A DNA stretch of 29,895 nucleotides, from assembly GCA_964247085.1 (NCBI GenBank), contig CAXTSX010000044.1, forward strand, positions 1 through 29,895. The letters are read 5' to 3'. A program made the translations under genes and the position numbers. This stretch comes from JAAFHZ01 sp964247085 (lineage in GTDB: Bacteria; Cyanobacteriota; Cyanobacteriia; Cyanobacteriales; Chamaesiphonaceae). Below the pieces are notes generated by a model. The model was not told where the DNA came from. It ran no database searches and worked only from the letters and a program-made list of their open reading frames with translations. Below are positions 1 to 7,712 of this stretch, one piece after another (within the stretch, counting starts at the first letter, position 1; every line of letters starts with the position of its first letter).

Positions 1-260
1 AGGCTCAGACAAACGATCGGAAGCATGGCATATCATTTGAAGAAGCTGAAACTGCCTTCTACGATCCAAACGCTCGTACTTCTTATGACCCAGACCACTC
101 GAAGGATGAAGACCGCTGTATCTTATTGGGGATGAGTGAATCCTTTAAGTTAATAGTTGTGTGCCATGTGTATCGACAAAATGATGAAAGCATTCGGATT
201 ATTTCTGCTCGTAGAGCGACCAAGACAGAACAAAAAGAATATAAAGGTTATTTGATATGA
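1..260 (+). CDS. brnT: BrnT family toxin, 5' end outside window
   Basis: The window opens inside this reading frame. The first whole codon is at base 3 and the frame ends with TGA at 258-260. The visible 85 residues carry the BrnT signature: NDRKHGISFEEA near the start, then a DP pair, a central beta-rich stretch (LIVVCHVYRQ) and the C-terminal SARRATKTEQKEY segment. BrnT is a ribonuclease toxin with a RelE-like fold that blocks translation and is neutralised by BrnA. The stop overlaps the start of brnA (ATGA at 257-260), the usual toxin-first order of this module. Only a few N-terminal residues appear to be missing, judging from the usual length of about 90-100 residues. Confidence 0.9.
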   Translation, partial: AQTNDRKHGISFEEAETAFYDPNARTSYDPDHSKDEDRCILLGMSESFKLIVVCHVYRQNDESIRIISARRATKTEQKEYKGYLI

Positions 261-466
261 GAGCTGAATATGACTTTTCACAATCTGTTCCCAATCCTTA
301 CCTGAAGAAGTTAAAAAAACAGGTGAGTATTAATCTGGAAGATAATGTCGTGGACTATTTCCAAAAATTATCTGAACAAACCGGAATTCCTTACCAAAAT
401 CTAATTAATCTCTATCTCCAAGATTGTGTACGGACTGAGCGCAAGCCATTGCTGGAATGGGATTAA
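257..466 (+). CDS. brnA: BrnA family antitoxin (CopG-like DNA binding)
   Basis: This 69-residue protein starts with the ATG that overlaps the brnT stop by four bases, so translation is probably coupled. The segment from about residue 22 (KQVSINLEDNVVDYFQKLSE) is the beta strand and first helix of a ribbon-helix-helix fold. It is followed by GIPYQNLINLYLQDCV, the second helix that BrnA/CopG proteins use for dimerisation. BrnA binds BrnT and represses its own operon through DNA binding. It is somewhat shorter than many BrnA proteins, with a short N-terminal arm. The promoter would lie upstream of the window, so autoregulation cannot be examined here. Confidence 0.85.
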   Translation: MRAEYDFSQSVPNPYLKKLKKQVSINLEDNVVDYFQKLSEQTGIPYQNLINLYLQDCVRTERKPLLEWD

Positions 467-483
467 TCGATCTGATTAATCCC
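459..483. other. Perfect 10-bp inverted repeat at end of brnA
   Basis: GGGATTAATC at 459-468 and GATTAATCCC at 474-483 form a perfect 10-bp stem with a 5-base loop, and the brnA stop codon sits inside it. No T run follows on either strand, so it is not a typical intrinsic terminator. It could stabilise the mRNA 3' end. Confidence 0.5.
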
Positions 484-519
484 CAAGCTAAAACGAGGGC
501 GATCAAACTTTAGTTATAT

Positions 520-825
520 TTATTCACTGACACCTAACTCCCGTTGTAAATCTTCGATCGATTGAGGTACAATTTGTCCTGACTGAGCCTCATCTAAAGC
601 ATCTAATAAACGACGCGCATTAGCTGGAGAGCGGAATAAGTAAACAGTTTCAATTAGGCTATTGAGATCTGATTCGGGAATTAAGGCAATATTTTCTCCA
701 TCAGGGCGATTGATAATGCAAATCTCTCACTCTTTGGCAATGCGATCGAGCATTTGAAAAAAATCTTGTCTGGCGGCAGTAGGAGAAGTTTCTTGGCGAG
801 AAAACGTGTTCTTGATGATGTTCAT
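520..825 (-). pseudogene. YefM/Phd-type antitoxin with in-frame stop
   Basis: Read from ATG at 825 to TAA at 520-522, the frame encodes a 101-codon YefM/Phd-type antitoxin interrupted by TGA at 727-729 (codon 33). Before the stop is TAARQDFFQMLDRIAKE, the usual DNA-binding half. After it come INRPDGENIALIPESDL and ETVYLFRSPANARRLLDAL, the conserved toxin-binding half. A CGA arginine codon could have become this TGA by one C-to-T change. No YoeB/Txe-like toxin lies beside it. It is therefore most likely a decayed or orphan antitoxin. Restart of translation after the stop has no obvious start codon or ribosome site. An assembly or sequencing error at this single base is the main alternative. 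Confidence 0.8.
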
Positions 826-850
826 CTTAAATTAGTATATCCGATGTTTA

Positions 851-1036
851 TTAATGTTCCTTTCCTAATGCTTTTCCTAAACGTTGTTTGCGCTGAGTCA
901 ATATTTCTCGATCAAGCTTGGCAATCACTTCTTCTAGTTGAATACCTGCCAACTCCAATTCTTGACAATTTCGATGTGCTCTAGCTAAAGTCTGCTTAAT
1001 TTTCTCTGGATCTGGGATAGTAGGGGTAGAACTCAT
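851..1036 (-). CDS. Small helical protein of unknown function
   Basis: This is a 61-residue protein if started at the ATG at 1036, which overlaps the stop of the upstream gene in an ATGA arrangement; an in-frame ATG at 1048 would add four residues. It is almost wholly helical and charged (KIKQTLARAHRNCQELELA, then LEEVIAKLDREI), with heptad-like spacing that suggests a short coiled coil. It has no signal peptide or membrane segment. It sits between a 103-residue helical protein and the broken antitoxin, all on the minus strand. I recognise no family. The start overlap with its neighbour suggests the two proteins are co-translated and may interact. Confidence 0.6.
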   Translation of the reverse strand: MSSTPTIPDPEKIKQTLARAHRNCQELELAGIQLEEVIAKLDREILTQRKQRLGKALGKEH

Positions 1037-1344
1037 TGCAATCTCCAATCTAGTTTGATTTCTTCTAGACTCCGCTCTAACGCCGGAATTCGATTCTCGA
1101 TATTTGTGATAGCGTCATTCATCAATTTTAGCAGATCGCTAGAAATAGTGGGTTGTACTTCTGCAATCCGCAAGTGAAGAGTTGACAGTTGCGAAAGCTT
1201 GGTTCTAGCTTGTTCGGCTATTTCCGTCAGTTGTTCTAGAGTTGAGATTGTCTCTCGATTTTCACCAACACTGTCCAGAAGGATGAACTCTAAGGATTTT
1301 GCTTCATCGATAAGATCTAGCAGTTGCTCTTTCTGTTGGCTCAA
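1033..1344 (-). CDS. Coiled-coil protein of unknown function
   Basis: This 103-residue protein starts with TTG at 1344. No ATG is available between it and the in-frame stop upstream, so the start is uncertain. The sequence is rich in Leu, Glu and Ile with heptad spacing throughout (for example IDEAKSLEFILLDSVGEN and MNDAITNIENRIPALERSL), and has no Cys, signal peptide or membrane helix. Its stop overlaps the next gene start by four bases. The size and pairing resemble small accessory genes found near toxin-antitoxin remnants or phage relics, but no family is recognised. Confidence 0.55.
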   Translation of the reverse strand: MSQQKEQLLDLIDEAKSLEFILLDSVGENRETISTLEQLTEIAEQARTKLSQLSTLHLRIAEVQPTISSDLLKLMNDAITNIENRIPALERSLEEIKLDWRLQ

Positions 1345-1805
1345 AATTGCTCGAATGTCTGGCGATAGCTTTGCTATAGTGATTTACAAAAATGTCCCTC
1401 AGCTATCTTAACTCGTTGGCGTAGCCTCTCGTTACTAGAATCGATTCGATCGGATTAATCAACGGACTAGTGATTTTACCTGTGACGATGCCAGTCAGGA
1501 AGCCAGCTTTGACAGAAGCAGCCGGATCTACTCTAGGTGGAACTCGTCCACGAAGTGTGGGCTATGCCTAATCGTGAATCAAGTTAGTGACACTAACACA
1601 ATAGACTTTCAAAAATAATAAAGCAGTTAGGTTCAGTGGTGATCGATCGACACCATTAGTTGGTATTTGATTTGACCAAAGTTGGGAACAACTTGATGGC
1701 GTTTTGCTCTATAAGATTATGAAACACAATTGAGTGTTTTAAAAACAAAATTGAGATTTATCCCAAGTGATTCTCAATTAAAAAATTACTAAAGGAATGT
1801 TCATC
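1345..1805. other. Gene-free stretch with repeat-like and relic sequence
   Basis: No convincing gene is present here. At 1411-1432 the text GTTGGCGTAGCCTCTCG resembles short dispersed repeats common in Nostoc-type cyanobacterial genomes. From about 1433 to 1570 the plus strand holds a short open frame ending at TAA that reads like a coding relic (GLVILPVTMPVRKPALTEAA), with no start and no recognised family. The last 100 bases are AT-rich and should contain the promoter of the secreted-protein gene at 1806. Confidence 0.4.
1749..1779 (+). promoter_or_regulatory. Inverted repeat in leader of secreted-protein gene
   Basis: AATTGAGA at 1749-1756 and TCTCAATT at 1772-1779 form a perfect 8-bp inverted repeat ending 26 bases before the ATG at 1806. 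It could be an operator or a leader hairpin. A further AATTGAG copy lies about 20 bases upstream of it. The ribosome site AAAGGA follows at 1791-1796. Confidence 0.35.
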
Positions 1806-2186
1806 ATGTCTACAACTTTGTCTAAAATCAAGCTCGCAGCTTTGGGTTGTTTGTCGGTTGTAACTCTAACTGGAGTAGTCAATGTTTCCAGTGCGAGCGC
1901 TAATGATTATCGCTATGGCCAGAGTCATGAAGATGTCCGTGGTTATGATGACGATCATGTTCGAGGTTCCATTTACAATCAAAGAGAAATTCATCGCCGC
2001 GATGATGGTTTATATCAGGTTAGAAACAATCACCGCTTGTGTCGAGATCTGAGAGAATCAATTTCTTCTTTAGAAAGAACTCGGGCACAAATTTTGCGCA
2101 GACACCATTACAATCCTGAAAGATTACGTTGGATTGAAAGAGAATTGCACCAAAAAAGAGCTGAATATCGTAGAGCTTGCCGTTAA
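1806..2186 (+). CDS. Small secreted protein of unknown function
   Basis: I start this 126-residue protein at the ATG at 1806 because AAAGGA at 1791-1796 is then 9 bases away; the in-frame ATG at 1797 touches that site. Residues 1 to about 33 are a signal peptide (Lys-rich start, hydrophobic core, SASA cleavage site). The mature part begins NDYRYGQ and is hydrophilic, rich in Asp, Arg, Tyr and His. The last 60 residues look helical (LRESISSLERTRAQILRR), with a Cys at each end of the segment (CRDLRE and RRACR) that could form a disulfide outside the cytoplasm. A strong terminator follows 23 bases after the stop, so it is probably monocistronic. The DYRYGQ motif also occurs in the secreted protein at 11665-11985. 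Confidence 0.75.
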   Translation: MSTTLSKIKLAALGCLSVVTLTGVVNVSSASANDYRYGQSHEDVRGYDDDHVRGSIYNQREIHRRDDGLYQVRNNHRLCRDLRESISSLERTRAQILRRHHYNPERLRWIERELHQKRAEYRRACR

Positions 2187-2209
2187 CTGCCACTAATTTC
2201 AACCCGTAA

Positions 2210-2246
2210 AAAATACGACCCAACTATTAAAGTTAGGTCGTATTTT
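2210..2246 (+). terminator. Intrinsic terminator after secreted-protein gene
   Basis: AAAATACGACCCAAC (2210-2224) pairs with GTTAGGTCGTATTTT (2232-2246) with one mismatch and a 7-base loop, ending in TTTT. The A-rich left side means it may also work on the minus strand, toward the end of the gene at 2303. Confidence 0.8.
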
Positions 2247-2302
2247 CTTGCGATATCCAAAATTCGTTGTTCTGGATGAGGAAATTTGCCCACCTCGATC
2301 GA

Positions 2303-2890
2303 TCAGGTGGCACTAAGACGGTTTTGGGTAGATAAAAATTCTTTAATATAGCTGAATAGCTTTTCAATGTCTTCACCATTCTGAGTATCAGAGTTGAATT
2401 GTTGGGTGAGGGGTAGCGATTGTCCGGAAGCTAGAATGAGATTAAGCCGCCATATTACATATTCTTTAGGCAGTATTTCATTATTTAAATTGTAGTAATT
2501 TTCAACATTTGAGGGCATGTTATAGCTTTTCACAAATTTCTCTAGCTTAACATCCACAATTTCATGCAGATTACAGGTGTATTTAACATCTTTTAAAAAG
2601 CGATGCCAAACAATCTGGAGGCGACTATGATGTCGATCGAATGAAACTCTGGTTGTCGTAACTGTAATAATCGTCCAGGTTCCCAGTACCATTAAGGCTA
2701 TCGCCACATAGTAGATAAGTGGTTGAGGTAATTGAGCGGCATATGGTTGCAGTAACTGAAGAATAGGTTGAGCTAGAGTCATGAGTAATACACCAACTGA
2801 CAAACACACCACACCACAAGTCCTAGCCATTTGAGGAAGATTGCGATTCTGTAAGGTTAGTCGCTGGGAGCTATGTTCAATTAATTTCAT
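2303..2890 (-). CDS. Two-helix membrane protein of unknown function
   Basis: The protein has 195 residues from the ATG at 2890, which has GAGG 8 bases upstream; an in-frame ATG at 2911 would add seven residues. Two hydrophobic segments (TCGVVCLSVGVLLMTLA and YYVAIALMVLGTWTIITV) cross the membrane. After them comes a soluble domain of about 110 residues that begins with beta-like strands (TTTRVSFDRHHSRLQIVWHR). Two short transmembrane helices followed by a TRVSFD/LQIV-type strand pattern resemble membrane-anchored PH-like proteins, but this is shape only. It stands alone on the minus strand, with about 290 bases of empty sequence upstream (2912-3203). Confidence 0.65.
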   Translation of the reverse strand: MKLIEHSSQRLTLQNRNLPQMARTCGVVCLSVGVLLMTLAQPILQLLQPYAAQLPQPLIYYVAIALMVLGTWTIITVTTTRVSFDRHHSRLQIVWHRFLKDVKYTCNLHEIVDVKLEKFVKSYNMPSNVENYYNLNNEILPKEYVIWRLNLILASGQSLPLTQQFNSDTQNGEDIEKLFSYIKEFLSTQNRLSAT

Positions 2891-3203
2891 GCTCAATGCC
2901 TCAATAGTCATATGCCTCTAGAATTCCCACATTAATGATCAAAATTTAGATATCGCCAAAACTTTTTTAAAAAGCTGTTGAAATTAAGCAGGTCGCCTCA
3001 ATACCAAGTTTTTCAACCAAAAAATTAAGTGGTGATGAGAACTTCGACTGACAAATTTCCGGGATGTTTAGGGAAGCGAAGCTGTACCTAAATGTTAGTT
3101 TAATCAAAGAATATGATTTCTTAATCAAGAGCTAACGTTTCATCCTGGCCAGTTTTACCATTATTTGGTACATCGGCAATATTTATTGGTAAAAATGTTA
3201 ACA

Positions 3204-3437
3204 CTAATGATGTCTAATTTTTTCAATTAACCATTCTTGTTTGGTCTCATTCCATACAAATATATAGCGCAGGGTAAAAGGCTGCAATCGGTTGCTTTTC
3301 ATGCGGTAGGTGGCGCTTACTTGCATCTCAGCCTGCTGATTTGTTTGTTGAGTTGTTTGCATCGCATTCAAATCAACAGCTGTTACCGAATCCCACCATT
3401 GTACAAAAGAATTATATCCTTGGGGGCGGCTTCGTTG
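3204..3437 (-). pseudogene. Out-of-frame fragment like an NTF2-type C-terminal domain
   Basis: In a frame one base off the secreted-protein gene at 3383, the minus strand is open from 3437 down to TAG at 3204-3206. It encodes GYNSFVQWWDSVTAVDLNAM, then AEMQVSATYRMKSNR, then FTLRYIFVWNETKQEWLIEK. This order (GYxSFVxWW, a Val-rich strand, xYxxK, a FxLVW-like strand, then WLI) is that of a domain of about 100 residues often found at the C-terminus of cyanobacterial Ser/Thr kinases and other envelope proteins. It has no start codon of its own, and a stop (TAG) lies just upstream in the same frame, so it is probably a separated remnant or the frameshifted end of the adjoining gene. Confidence 0.55.
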
Positions 3438-3844
3438 CTATTGATAGTCGTGAAATCTGCGGCTAATTCTATTTCTGTGAAAAAAGTACCTATTTGTTGA
3501 AAACCTTCAAGTAGTCCAGCGTGCCCTTCCCAGGCTGGACCATCGGCAGGATCGTAGCTGATCGTGTTTAAGGAAAAACAAGCTACCATTTCTGCTGCTC
3601 CGCTACCAAAGAGGATGGTGGCATCGTGCAAGGACAGGTTTTCTGTAAACCTGACTTTGCTGAGAATCGCCAGACCACCGCCGGTACCGAGGGAAGTTGT
3701 GTTGCCGTTTAGTCCAATGCTGCTACCAATTCCCAGATAGTTAGTCGGATCTTTGCTTGGTGAGGCAGATGGAGCAGCTGCTGAAGATGCCTGGAGAGCG
3801 CTGCCAATCGCTAGGCTACTAAGAATTAGTTTTAAAAACTTCAT
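3383..3844 (-). CDS. Secreted protein, probably truncated by frameshift
   Basis: Starting at the ATG at 3844 gives a clean signal peptide (MKFLKLILSSLAIGSALQAS); an ATG at 3859 would add five residues. The next 60 residues (NYLGIGSSIGLNGNTTSLG, GGLAILSKVRF, LSLHDATILFGSG) have the alternating pattern of small cyanobacterial outer-membrane beta-barrel proteins. After about residue 85 the pattern is lost, and the protein ends without the terminal aromatic residue that barrels need. Coding-like sequence continues past the stop in another frame (3204-3437). The gene begins 33 bases after the esterase stop, at the end of the same minus-strand cluster. It may be a broken gene or a fusion of two fragments. 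Confidence 0.5.
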   Translation of the reverse strand: MKFLKLILSSLAIGSALQASSAAAPSASPSKDPTNYLGIGSSIGLNGNTTSLGTGGGLAILSKVRFTENLSLHDATILFGSGAAEMVACFSLNTISYDPADGPAWEGHAGLLEGFQQIGTFFTEIELAADFTTINSNEAAPKDIILLYNGGIR

Positions 3845-3877
3845 GGAAAATAGGAACATTTTGATCGATGGGGCTTT

Positions 3878-5113
3878 TTATCTATCATTCTTTAAGAAAT
3901 AGGCCAAAAAGCGTTCTGTGTAATAGAGTGCCAGCTGATTACTGGGCCCGTTGAAAATGGCATCGAAGGCGTGATTTGCCCAGGGGATTTCGATGTAGAC
4001 AGTTTGTGTGCCAACAGATTGTAGTTTTTTGGCCATTTTTTGGCCAAAACGGGCTTCCACTAAGTGGTCTTGGCCACCGTAGATCAATAGAGTTGGTGGC
4101 AGGAATTGTTTAGGAGCATCTACGAGCTGATAAGGCGAAGCTTGTCGATATCGTGCTGGAAACTCCGTGGGCGTGCCACCCAAAAAATCACGCAATACGT
4201 GGCGGGAGTCGATCGGATCGGGCTGCGGCGGATCGGTATAGCCCGCTGTTAAATCTACTGGCCCATAATAGCTAACCACTGCTTTTAGGGGCAAGGTATC
4301 CGGCTGCAAGGCAGCTAAAGTTGCCAGGTGTCCACCCGACGATCGACCCATGATTGCCAACCGATCTAGATCTATTTCCCAGTTGGGGGCTTGTTGCTGA
4401 ACATATTTTAGGGCAGTGCGCACATCAATCAATTGAGCGGGGAAATGATATTGGGGAGCATGGCGATAGTCGATCGATACCACCACGTAACCGCGACTAG
4501 CTAGATAGCAGCTAAACTCTTCATTGCTATCCGGGCTGCCATTGCGCCAAGCCCCGCCATAAATTTGAATGACAGCAGGATATTGGCCAGGAAGTTGGGG
4601 TTGGTACAAATTGAGGGTTAAGGGCGTACCTACTGGGGCGGCAAAAGGCAGATGGCGCTGGATCCGGATTTGGTTGGATTGCTTAATTCCTTGGATAGCT
4701 GAGAGAAAACTAAAAGGTTGCGATCGCCAGGTTGATTGCACGGCGGCAGGAATATCTGCTACATAATTGTGTCCCAAAGCTGTAGTCATTGAGGTGTTGG
4801 CTCGATCGATCGTCGCTGGCATTTGTAAAAAAGGCTGAATACTGAGAATTAAGCTGACGATGCTTAATGCAATTCCCACCCAGTATAGATTCTGAGGGAA
4901 TAACTGATTCCGAAATAATAGCTGGCTAACCAGTCCGATCGCCCCACCAGCAAATAACCACATACTCAGCTCGGGAGCACCCACGCTCAAGGGCAGTAAA
5001 GTCATATTTGGAGCTGGATACACACTCCAAATGCTTAGGAATAATACAGTGATAGTTAATAGCAGAGGAATGATCGCTAGAAGAATTTGCCAGGGATTCA
5101 AGGTGGTCAACAT
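3878..5113 (-). CDS. Membrane-anchored alpha/beta hydrolase (esterase-like)
   Basis: The protein has 411 residues. Three hydrophobic segments in the first 95 residues anchor it. A catalytic alpha/beta-hydrolase domain of the acetyl-esterase/BD-FAE type fills residues 150-410. The oxyanion-hole motif reads YGGAW at 185-189 where many relatives have HGGG or HGGxW. The nucleophile is Ser258 in GRSSG, the acid is probably Asp349 in GGQD, and the base is His381 in ANHAFD. Such enzymes cleave short-chain esters, including acylated sugars and lipids, and the substrate here is unknown. The N-terminal helices suggest a membrane-held enzyme. It is the fifth gene of the minus-strand cluster, 51 bases after the HupE/UreJ gene. 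It could deacylate an envelope component made or exported by the cluster (inference). Confidence 0.85.
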   Translation of the reverse strand: MLTTLNPWQILLAIIPLLLTITVLFLSIWSVYPAPNMTLLPLSVGAPELSMWLFAGGAIGLVSQLLFRNQLFPQNLYWVGIALSIVSLILSIQPFLQMPATIDRANTSMTTALGHNYVADIPAAVQSTWRSQPFSFLSAIQGIKQSNQIRIQRHLPFAAPVGTPLTLNLYQPQLPGQYPAVIQIYGGAWRNGSPDSNEEFSCYLASRGYVVVSIDYRHAPQYHFPAQLIDVRTALKYVQQQAPNWEIDLDRLAIMGRSSGGHLATLAALQPDTLPLKAVVSYYGPVDLTAGYTDPPQPDPIDSRHVLRDFLGGTPTEFPARYRQASPYQLVDAPKQFLPPTLLIYGGQDHLVEARFGQKMAKKLQSVGTQTVYIEIPWANHAFDAIFNGPSNQLALYYTERFLAYFLKNDR

Positions 5114-5164
5114 GTTTGTAGAATGGGGGTTAAGGGCATTTTAGCAATAGCCAGTCCTAAATCT

Positions 5165-6280
5165 CTAACCAATAAAAGCTCGCTCCCAAAACAAAATTAA
5201 ACTCATGACAATCACTCCCCCTGAAATGAAGCGACGGATGGTTAAATCCCAGGGGAATTTACGCAGGTAAGACAGTAAGAGATAGACAATCAGTACGATC
5301 GCAAATTGTCCTAATTCTATCCCCCCACTAAAGCTAGCGAGAGAAGTTACCAAGTTAGTCCGAGGTAAGTCTAGTTCTTGCAAAGCTGAGGAAAATCCTA
5401 ATCCATGGATCAAACCAAAGCCGAAAGCCATCTGCCATCTGGCTTTCGGCTCTTTGCGCCACAAATTTTCGGCAGCAATGTAGACGATCGACAGGGCGAT
5501 GGCAATTTCGACCCAGCGACTGGGGATGGAGATAATATTTAAAGCCGCTAAAAATAGGGTAAAGGAGTGCGAGACGCTAAAGGCCGTCACTATTTTTAGT
5601 AAAGAGCGCAGTTCTCCACCCAACATCAACAGACTAATTAAAAATAGAATGTGGTCGTAACCCGTCCAAATATGCTCGATGCCCAGGCCAATGAAGCTAG
5701 TAATTTGTTGTTCGATTGGACTATCCAGGAGAGCCGCACCTTTAGATCCAGGGGTAAAGACTAGATTATTAACTTGACCATCTCGCCAGACCTGAGCGAG
5801 ACAACGGGCTGTAGTTATTCCGGGTATAAATAAGTCGTAATGAATTTGCAGCTGTCTGATGGGCTGTGCCCAATGATATTGCAATAATAAGTTGCTATGA
5901 GTATCGGGAGTAGCGATCAAATTAGATGGCAACTTTTTAGTTACGGTAGACTCGATCGTAAAGGTATCATGCTTTTGTCTAGTGGCGGTAAGCTGAATTT
6001 TGTTATTGAAAAATTGTTGGAGATCTTTTTGATGCTTCATGATTTCCGCATTTGATAATTGTCGATCGAGGTCGTCATCAAACTGGGCGATCAACCCAGT
6101 GGGTACTGTCAAATTAAGACTGATATCCTGTTTCTTGATTTGGATATCTGCCACTGCCAAATCTGCCCAATGAGCCGGACTAGGTAGAGCTAAAGATAGA
6201 GTTATCAATAAACCTAAGCTCCACTGGAGGAAGATTCTGGCAGTTTTAGATATTAAGCGATGGGCATATAGATTTTTCAT
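5165..6280 (-). CDS. HupE/UreJ-type membrane protein (putative metal permease)
   Basis: The protein has 371 residues. After a signal-type helix (residues 17-36) comes an extracytoplasmic domain of about 150 residues, and then six to seven transmembrane helices from residue 192. The membrane part has the histidine motifs of the HupE/UreJ_2 family: GIEHIWTGYDHILFL (His203, His210), FSVSHSFTL (His238), GLIHGLGFSS (His292) and GGIELGQ (Glu322). Relatives are proposed Ni2+ or Co2+ permeases, but those with a large N-terminal domain have not been assigned a substrate as far as I know. No hydrogenase or urease genes are nearby, so the substrate is open. It lies between the TPR gene (31 bases) and the esterase gene (51 bases), with every gene on the same strand. 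Confidence 0.88.
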   Translation of the reverse strand: MKNLYAHRLISKTARIFLQWSLGLLITLSLALPSPAHWADLAVADIQIKKQDISLNLTVPTGLIAQFDDDLDRQLSNAEIMKHQKDLQQFFNNKIQLTATRQKHDTFTIESTVTKKLPSNLIATPDTHSNLLLQYHWAQPIRQLQIHYDLFIPGITTARCLAQVWRDGQVNNLVFTPGSKGAALLDSPIEQQITSFIGLGIEHIWTGYDHILFLISLLMLGGELRSLLKIVTAFSVSHSFTLFLAALNIISIPSRWVEIAIALSIVYIAAENLWRKEPKARWQMAFGFGLIHGLGFSSALQELDLPRTNLVTSLASFSGGIELGQFAIVLIVYLLLSYLRKFPWDLTIRRFISGGVIVMSLILFWERAFIG

Positions 6281-6311
6281 ATTTAGAAGCGCTATCAGCT
6301 AGATACCCGCG

Positions 6312-7688
6312 TTAGTTCAATCCCGACAAGCCCACGCCCAAACCCAGCGCCTGTCTAGCTCCTTTGTGGAACAGTGGATCGATCAACTGAATCTGTTGTT
6401 GATATTGTTGTGCCTGGGTCGATTTACCTTGGGCGTTGGCGATCGTTGCCGCTCGATCGATCAAACCCGGATCACGAATCCCGGACTTTAATGCTTTCTG
6501 CATAGCTTGCTCAGCTGCCGATAGTTGTCCAGTCTGTAAATAAGCTGCAGCTAAGGTATCCCAGGTTTCTGGATCTTGACGAATTTTAATTTCGGCTTGC
6601 ATCAAACTGAGTGCCTCCGTGCCATCACGCTGCTGCCCTCGCTCTAATAACAATTGGGCTAACTCCCGTTGATGGCCAAAACCGCTGAGATCCGATCGTA
6701 ATCTGGCCACTGCTCGTTCCCAAGTTTGGTTGGCCTGCTTAGTATTTCCTTGTAATAGTTGTAACCGGGCAGAGCCGCGCAAGGCGACATGATCGTAAAC
6801 GGTAGGAGCCTGCTGATTGGTGAGAAAAAATTGATTATATAATTGCACTGCTCGTTCTTGATGTCTAGACTGATTCGGATCAGCTTGCCACTGGCGCACC
6901 GATAACTCAGCTAAATTCAACAATGCTGGCGGATATTTAGGTAATATTTGCAGAGCCGATTGATATAATTCCTCGGCCTGCTGGAATTGGCCGCGTTTGT
7001 AATAGAATCTTCCTAACAGAGTACGAACCCAGGCCGAACTGCCTGCTTCCTCTGGTTCTTCGGCAGCGATCGCTGCCTGAAAATCTCGCAGAGCGGCTTG
7101 GTCTTGTCCCTGAGCAACTTCTACCAAAGCTTTGAGCGTCAAATTCCCCAGAGTGGGCATTCTTTGGACTAAACGATCCACCGTTTGACGAGCAGTAGCC
7201 ACATCACCGATCGCTAAATAGTTAGTAGTTAATAAAGCAAGGGATTCAGCTTGAGGCGGCAGTTGTTTTAGCAAAGATAAAGACTGGGTGAAATCATGTT
7301 TAGCCGCTGCGACTTTGGCTAATACCGTAATTGCGCCATAGTTACTGACTGGTAATTGCTCTAGTGATTGTTGTGCCATTTGTTGAGCCAGCAGATACCA
7401 ACTACTTTCTCCCGTTGCCCGCGCCATTCTTAAGTAAGTCTGGGCAAGGGCAGCGCGTTCTAGTCCAGATGTTGGTTGTTGCTGAATTAATCGCTGGTGA
7501 AAGGCAATTTCTCGTTGGATATTTTGAGTGACACTGCCCACTGCTGGCCGTTGAAAGCGATATTTCCAAGCTGAATTAGACGAGGGTACCGATAGTCCAA
7601 CATACACAGCGATCGAAAGGCCAATGAGGAGGGCACTGATTGCCACGGATTTAGGTAGAGGTGATCGTCTGAGAGAATGAATGTGCAT
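6312..7688 (-). CDS. Membrane-anchored TPR protein
   Basis: The protein has 458 residues. It has a short cytoplasmic start, one hydrophobic helix at about 17-34, and then mostly helical pairs. Repeats with TPR spacing are clear at about 225-260 (LLGRFYYKRGQFQQAEELYQ then LQILPKYPPALLNLAEL) and 375-435 (DTLAAAYLQTGQLSAAEQAM then KALKSGIRDP). The single N-terminal anchor places the repeats outside the cytoplasm if it acts as an uncleaved signal. TPR proteins act as scaffolds. Being 24 bases after the secreted 180-aa protein and 31 bases before HupE/UreJ suggests it assembles these partners at the membrane. The stretch at 170-230 is Ala/Gln-rich but still helical. Confidence 0.85.
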   Translation of the reverse strand: MHIHSLRRSPLPKSVAISALLIGLSIAVYVGLSVPSSNSAWKYRFQRPAVGSVTQNIQREIAFHQRLIQQQPTSGLERAALAQTYLRMARATGESSWYLLAQQMAQQSLEQLPVSNYGAITVLAKVAAAKHDFTQSLSLLKQLPPQAESLALLTTNYLAIGDVATARQTVDRLVQRMPTLGNLTLKALVEVAQGQDQAALRDFQAAIAAEEPEEAGSSAWVRTLLGRFYYKRGQFQQAEELYQSALQILPKYPPALLNLAELSVRQWQADPNQSRHQERAVQLYNQFFLTNQQAPTVYDHVALRGSARLQLLQGNTKQANQTWERAVARLRSDLSGFGHQRELAQLLLERGQQRDGTEALSLMQAEIKIRQDPETWDTLAAAYLQTGQLSAAEQAMQKALKSGIRDPGLIDRAATIANAQGKSTQAQQYQQQIQLIDPLFHKGARQALGLGVGLSGLN

Positions 7689-7712
7689 GGTGATAGATTA
7701 GTAGTTAATAAT

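Noticed and set aside
754..984. 76-aa plus-strand open frame
   Set aside because: It overlaps the antitoxin remnant and the small helical gene, both of which have clear family or coupling evidence.
3237..3500. 87-aa plus-strand open frame
   Set aside because: It is antisense to the NTF2-like fragment and the secreted-protein gene, with no ribosome site.
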